From contig OX419759.1 of NCBI GenBank assembly GCA_948567375.1, forward strand, positions 3,883,303 through 3,947,302: a stretch of DNA of 64,000 bases. The letters run 5' to 3'. Under the pieces are notes generated by a model. It ran no database searches, was not told the origin of the DNA, and saw only the letters and a list, made by a program, of their open reading frames with translations. Below, piece by piece: positions 58,743-64,000 of the stretch (position 1 is its first letter; each line of letters begins with the position of its first letter). This stretch comes from Lunularia cruciata (lineage: Eukaryota > Streptophyta > Marchantiopsida > Lunulariales > Lunulariaceae). The translations under genes were made by a program, and so were the position numbers.

Positions 58743-61700
58743 TTAAAAGAGGAAAATTAAAACTAAAAGAATACATTTATAGTCTAGCATAGCAATCTCT
58801 TGCATAATGTTCTTGTACACTCTTTGAAAAAGATATCTAATGCATAGCTCCATGTAACAAGAAGGAATAGGACAGGAATAACAGCACACCCCTTTCAAAA
58901 ATACATCATGTGTGTGATCAATACTCACAACATCTGCTATTGTCATTTGATTATCTTGGATCATATGCAAATCTGCACTAACTTGTATAGTGTACAATTA
59001 TACTAATGCTTTTTCGAAGTGAAGTATTCACTTATTTTCAACCTTGCTGGAACTTATATTTCCACACCTCTCGCCAAATATCAGTACAGCTTCCGTCAAG
59101 TTGGTGAATTCTAAGCTAGCTCCCATCAAGTTGGTGAATGCTAGATTTGGGGGCGTTTTATATTTCCACATCGTTCCAAGTTTAGCGCTGGATTTCCAAG
59201 TGGCCAAGCATGTGGCGGACATGGGCGTTGCCTAACTCCAAATGGAAGCATCTTGAGTAACTTACCAATGTGTTGTCCTGCAAAACCAATAACTTCAATT
59301 ACTGTATTCATTTCATTTCAAATCTGCCTTTTAAATATTAGCCTGAGGTAATAGAACACTGCGCAACTGAACAGTTCATGAAATTGAAGGGCATGGACAA
59401 ATGAAAAACGGGCAAACATAGAGGGAAATGTGTCAAACTCAAGCACATGCTTCCATCTTGAATTAGATTTATGCCCAAATGCCCGCGTCCGCCAAATATG
59501 CTTGGCACTCAGAAATCCAACACCAAACTTGGAAGGATATGGAAATATAAAATGTCCCCAAACCAAGAATTCACCAACTTGATAGGAATTGTATTTAGAT
59601 TTGGCAGGAGTTGTGGAAATATAGTAAAAGGGTGTGGAAAAATCAGTTCCCAGTCACTTTCTTGTACTATTGCAAAAGTATATCTTTAATGATATTATAG
59701 GTAGGTTATTCTTTGTACTCCAAAAGTGTAACAAGTCATATAGAACCTTACTACATCCATGGTAATATCAAATTCACAAGTGAGTAAAGAAGATTCAAGT
59801 AGGTGAACTAAACCTAAGTAAAATATTATCACTTTAGAGAAAATAAATGATGTAAGTAAAAATGCACTAATGCAAGTTCAAGTTAAGATCCAAGAGCTGG
59901 CACCCTTGCCAAAACAAGAGCAAATACATACTCTAGTAGCAAAAGAGATGAATGGATCAATTAGAAGAGAAAATAGAGCTTATTGAAGTTAATGATCTAT
60001 AAAAATGACTCTAAACCCTTAATCTGATTGGAGTACAAAGAGGCAAAGGATAGAATATTATCTCATCTTTCTTATGTTGTAAAGTACTTGGAGATAAAAA
60101 GATCATTCTATACCTCCATTACATACATTTTTAAGATAGGCCTATTAACAAAGCAAAGGAGTGAAGCACCTAATTGCCCAAAAACGCTATAGATGCTTTC
60201 TATTTCACAAATATTGGACTTATTTTTCCAATCAAAATTGAAAGAGGTGCTTGTATATGTCCTATCTTATCATACACTCAAAAGTAGTTGGTCCAATGAT
60301 ATCATTAGAGACTACTACGATTCTCCTATCAATGACTCTCAAATATAATAAGAAGGTTTGTGAAGGGAGAACTTCTCAAATATAATACGAAGGTTTGAGT
60401 AGGGTAAAATATGCTAATAGATAGGTCAATTGACAAGAAATACAAGAGAATAGTATACCAAATGCCACATATGGATCTCCTAGTAGAAGAATGTTACCCA
60501 TATCAAGAATATCATTTAAAAATGCAATGTCTAAAATACTTGTGATAAGTCGTTATACCTTGCTAGCTATCAAAGAATAGGTAAGCTTTTTATATGATGT
60601 GATATATCTCCTTGGAAGCTAGAAGCAAGGAGGAATGCTTGAAAAGGACTACACTCTACACTTTGATACCTTAACTCTCAAGCCTACAAGATGAATTTTA
60701 TAATCAAGTCATCAAAGAATTGCCCGGTTTAGTCCATAGTGTCCATACTGTGTGTATCATTTGCTAAAGAGGAGATATTCACAACCTTGTATAATCAAAT
60801 TAATAGAAAAAAGAGCTAGAAAATGAGCTATGGAAAATACATATTTTCCTAAAGGATCTTCATATTGTGTATAAGGAATTAACTCTAGAAAAATGACTCA
60901 TGTCAACAATCCCTATCCCTAAGAAGCCATACTTGTAGTAAATAGAAGGAGGAGAACCATAATAAAAATAACATGAAAGGAATAAGACCTCTCAAGGATC
61001 TATTACTTCCTCTAATATCACTATAATGGGCGCATGTAAATAAGATACTACTAAAATGTTGTTACTACTCACCTACAAAACAAACAAAGGGTATGCCATA
61101 CCAAAAGATATAACCTCCAAAAGTAGCAACTCCAAATTTTGGAGTAGCAACTCTAAGTTTACTACAAATTAAGATGCTATTAGAAGTGAGACTAATTTTA
61201 AAGGACAATAGTACAACTAAAAAGGCACACTAAGACTTCCTCATTAAAAATTGTAGAACATCCTATATATCCATTTCAATTTTAACACCTAGCATTTAAT
61301 AAATTGATTTATGAATCCCTCACTTGATATTATAACATTTCCTTGGAATAATTCCATAAACCATTAGAGAATGATTTTTTTGGAAGCAATCTCTAAAATT
61401 CTCATAAGTTCTCACAAAATCTCTTTAAAATCTTGACAAGCTTTGTAAAGAAGTGCATGGAGCTATCCACAATATATATGGATGAAAAAAAATCCATCAA
61501 GATATAATAACTCTTCAAGTTGATACCCAAAGATCTACCGGCATTAGTACTCTACAAGTATTCCTTTTCTTGGCAAATGACATAATAAATATAGGGAGAA
61601 AATAATATTTATTAATGGTACCAATCATTAATAAAGGCGTAAGGATTGTATAACTCTATTACATTATCCAAGCCAACCTAAATCTAACACAAATCCAATA

Positions 61701-62110
61701 CTATCTACAGTAATGTGTAAAGTATAGTACTTTGAGAATGAGATAATCTCCTTAAATGTGCAACTCAAACAAACTTCCTTTGTAAGGTAACTCAATCCAT
61801 AGCACAAAATCTATAAAGTTTAACAACTTTTTCTTATTTGCCCCATATATCAAAGATACCATTGTGAGAATAAAAACATAATAACTTATCCAAAAAATCA
61901 TATGTAATCACAAGAAATGCTTGTCTAACCTCATAATGGAATACACAAGGAAGTCTATGAATAAGTATGGATTTGGAAAGCTAGTTCCAAAAGAAAGTCT
62001 ATGAAATAAATTTAAATTTATAAAACTAGTTCAAATAGTTCTAGAATAGAGCACACCTAAGAACTAATCACTCCCGTAATTAGATTGGTATATCCATAAT
62101 GAGAATAATC
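58743..62110 (-). mobile_element. Decayed LINE, copy 3, split by a foldback element
   Basis: On the minus strand the left part (58,997-58,743) reads VSADLHMIQDNQMTIADVVS, the endonuclease-like C-terminus. From about 59,700 upward come the RT pieces: IDRRIVVVSNDIIGPTTFEC, a VKVSKCRV stretch with IPPCF, LANDTHSMDTMD, and EDPLGKYVFSIAH (the QGDPL block with Glu for Gly). Similarity to copy 1 continues to about 62,100. The two parts are separated by the foldback element, showing that it inserted later. Stops are frequent throughout. A 37-bp duplication (TCTCAAATATAATA) lies at 60,337 and 60,374. Confidence 0.75.
59056..59640. mobile_element. Foldback (long inverted repeat) element
   Basis: About 200 bp at 59,056-59,257 (TTTCCACACC, GTCAAGTTGGTGAATTCT, GATTTCCAAGTG, GGCGGACATGGGC, ATGGAAGCAT) recurs inverted at 59,441-59,640, with about 180 bp between. 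Arms differ at many sites and the left arm holds an extra duplicated piece (CATCAAGTTGGTGAAT). No transposase. It lies inside LINE copy 3, as a MITE or foldback transposon would. Confidence 0.75.
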
Positions 62111-64000
62111 ATCTTAAGTGATCATATCATATTCCTTATATATCTTTCCCAATGGATTTTTTCCCATATATTTATTGCAAGGTGAAAATTCTATAATATA
62201 CTATTCTATATTAATTGACGTGTGGAAGCAAAACCATACTTAACACAAAAATTAATAATATTAATATTAATAGTAGTAGTAGTAGTAGTAGTAATAATAA
62301 TAATAATAATATGGAATGTTCCCTTCTAAATTTTCAAATCCCTACTAAACCACAATTAACTCATCGAGTAGATACTAATTCTCCAAATTCTAACAACTAT
62401 GAACTCTTGTCACTATGAAAGCACTTTTCTACGATTTTCAAACTCTATTAAATATAAATATAAACTATAAATGCTATGTAAACTATAAAATGCTATATAA
62501 ACTATAATTGAATACAACCAAGATAAATAAATAATTATATCCTCTTAGAAAATTATCCGTAATCTTCAATTTAACAACCATTAGCACACAAATCAATTCA
62601 GTTCCTCCTCGAACAGAAAGTTGAGAAAAATCGACTTATTACTTGTAGTCCACTATGCATTTGGCATCTCTTTTCTCACTGTCCCGTCATACACACCCTC
62701 CCGCTCCCGTTCCCGTGCTGATCAACCTTTTCAAGTGTGTGACCAAAAGGTTCATGACGACATCAAGTCAAACTCGTGCTTCATCGATTCCGAATCATAA
62801 AACCTGAACCCACGATTCACGTTTCTTCGTACATAGGAGCAGTGACTTTCAGTCGACCAGTCTGGGCATAATCTGCGTTCAGACGTCATTATCAACATTC
62901 TCAACTCCCGTTAATCCCGCATCTGTAGTAGGGGCTAAGCAAGTGCCGTAGCGCTCCTTCCAAAAATATTCCAATTTCCGCAAGACATTGAAGACGCTCA
63001 AGAAGTGGAGAGTACCGTACGTGCACACACAAGGGCGGACTGCAATAAGGCACTGAACTAACTGTTCAGCAAAACGAGATGGTTCTCCACTCCAATTTTG
63101 AGTGTCCACACTGGAGCTCAATCGTACAGCCCATTTAGCGAAGGTCAGTGAAGTTTATAATGCTAGGACCCCGAGTCCAAAGTCACTCAGACTCGAGTTT
63201 TTAAAGACTCACTCGTGTCCCAAATATTGTTGCTGGAAGCAACCTTGCGTAACACCCAACTCTTTGAGGATGTATGCGTCCCGCCAATAAATCATCGGGT
63301 TCAAATCATCGAGTCCACATTCCATCCACTTATTCCTCGGTGTCTAATGGTACTTCAGAGCCATTTTGGAGAAAGTTCTTATTTCTGTCACAATCCGTGC
63401 CATGTTTGGGATATATCAACTATCGGCTTGACATATTCATATCTATCACAGAGCAATCAAATCAAATCGTTTGTGCAGGAGGATATGAGGATCACATTCC
63501 TGTCACAGCCCAGATTCCAGTTTTGCAAATGATAATTAAATCTTCAACTTGAAAACTTTATATGCACAGGCCTTTGCAATTCTCAACTTTGACCCGATAC
63601 ATGTGTTCACCAGCATTCTCAAGGTGTTGTAAAACAGACCATGGCTCCATGCTCAAACTGAGAGCTCATGGTGGAAGCGCATAGCGTCGAACTTCGCGAT
63701 AACATGGTCAGGGGCTTGGTTTACAGGATCCAGAAAGATCGGAGTGAAGGAGTTCACATGCCCTGGAAGTCGCCGCCATATGATCCGTTTTACCCTTAAG
63801 CTCGTACGATAGTACTGCTTACGATTCATGTTTCTCTCAACAAATTGTCTCAGTGAGAATCAGTTAACAAAGGTGCTTGAAACTAAAACTCAAGGCATGG
63901 AGTAACGCGTCGCTCCAAATCAATATTGTGTCATCACTCAATGCTAGGTAATCCAACAGAACATGGAATTTCTGCTCAAGATTAAGAGCGTTTGATACAG
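62111..64000. other. AT-rich, then gene-like composition; no sure gene
   Basis: 62.1-62.6 kb is AT-rich with a microsatellite. From 62.6 kb composition becomes gene-like. A minus-strand open piece 63,121-62,879 (RFAEQLVQCLIAVRP, LRKLEYFWKERYGTCLAP, stop at 62,879) could be a last exon, with a possible AG acceptor near 63,115. No family recognised and no other exon found. Confidence 0.35.
62271..62311 (+). repeat. Trinucleotide microsatellite (AGT)n then (AAT)n
   Basis: A run of about eight AGT units passes directly into about six AAT units. The Ser/Asn run it gives in one open frame is an artefact. Confidence 0.9.

Noticed and set aside
62215-62418. Ser/Asn-rich open frame
   Set aside because: Produced by the AGT/AAT microsatellite.
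63290-63320. GGGTTCAAATC resembling a tRNA B box
   Set aside because: No A box at the right distance and no cloverleaf could be drawn.

Overview
This window looks like nuclear DNA of a land plant. It carries spliced, plant-type single genes: the peroxin PEX2, 20S proteasome subunit beta-4 (PBG), an NFD6-like mitochondrial protein, a DUF4499/TMEM254-like membrane protein, an ABCG half-transporter and a GNA-type lectin. Introns are short (about 110 to 1,080 bp, GT..AG). These genes sit in AT-rich DNA full of decayed LTR and non-LTR retroelements. The short introns, lectin-only GNA protein and unusual LINE family suggest a non-seed plant, perhaps a moss. That lineage call is inference; no marker in the window proves it.

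Layout. 1-2.5 kb: the 5' end of a minus-strand Ty1/copia element (gag, primer-binding site, 401-bp LTR) lying directly against a decayed minus-strand LINE. 3.2-5.4 kb: a broken cytochrome P450 of the CYP85 clan. 5.4-13.2 kb: mostly featureless, with a small repeat cluster at 9.3-9.6 kb. 13.2-16.6 kb: an intact ABCG gene in five coding exons. 19.1-22.8 kb: a heavily mutated plus-strand copia element. 25.2-25.9 kb: four consistent candidate exons of an unrecognised gene. 26.4-35.3 kb: three minus-strand housekeeping genes (DUF4499-like, NFD6-like, PEX2). 36-42.5 kb: LINE copy 2, scattered LINE 3' tails, local tandem duplications, and a decayed MYB/SANT-like gene holding two adjacent hairpins. 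47.3-49.8 kb: the seven-exon proteasome gene. 53.6-54.2 kb: the lectin. 56.6-57.2 kb: a tandem array of about 148-bp units. 58.7-62.1 kb: LINE copy 3, split by a foldback element.

The living genes have no operon-like relation; they are independent cell-maintenance functions (peroxisomal ubiquitin ligase, proteasome core, organelle proteins, membrane transport, secreted lectin). The unifying theme elsewhere is one LINE family. Its copies share an RT domain, a C-terminal Cys-Cys-His-Cys motif and a region resembling a restriction-like endonuclease, and a 3' tail of about 90 bp that recurs at several isolated sites. That architecture is that of target-site-specific (R2/CRE/NeSL-like) elements rather than the usual plant L1 or RTE types, and is the most interesting lead here. 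All exon joins were made by eye from splice signals, reading-frame continuity and protein family knowledge; none has been tested against transcripts.
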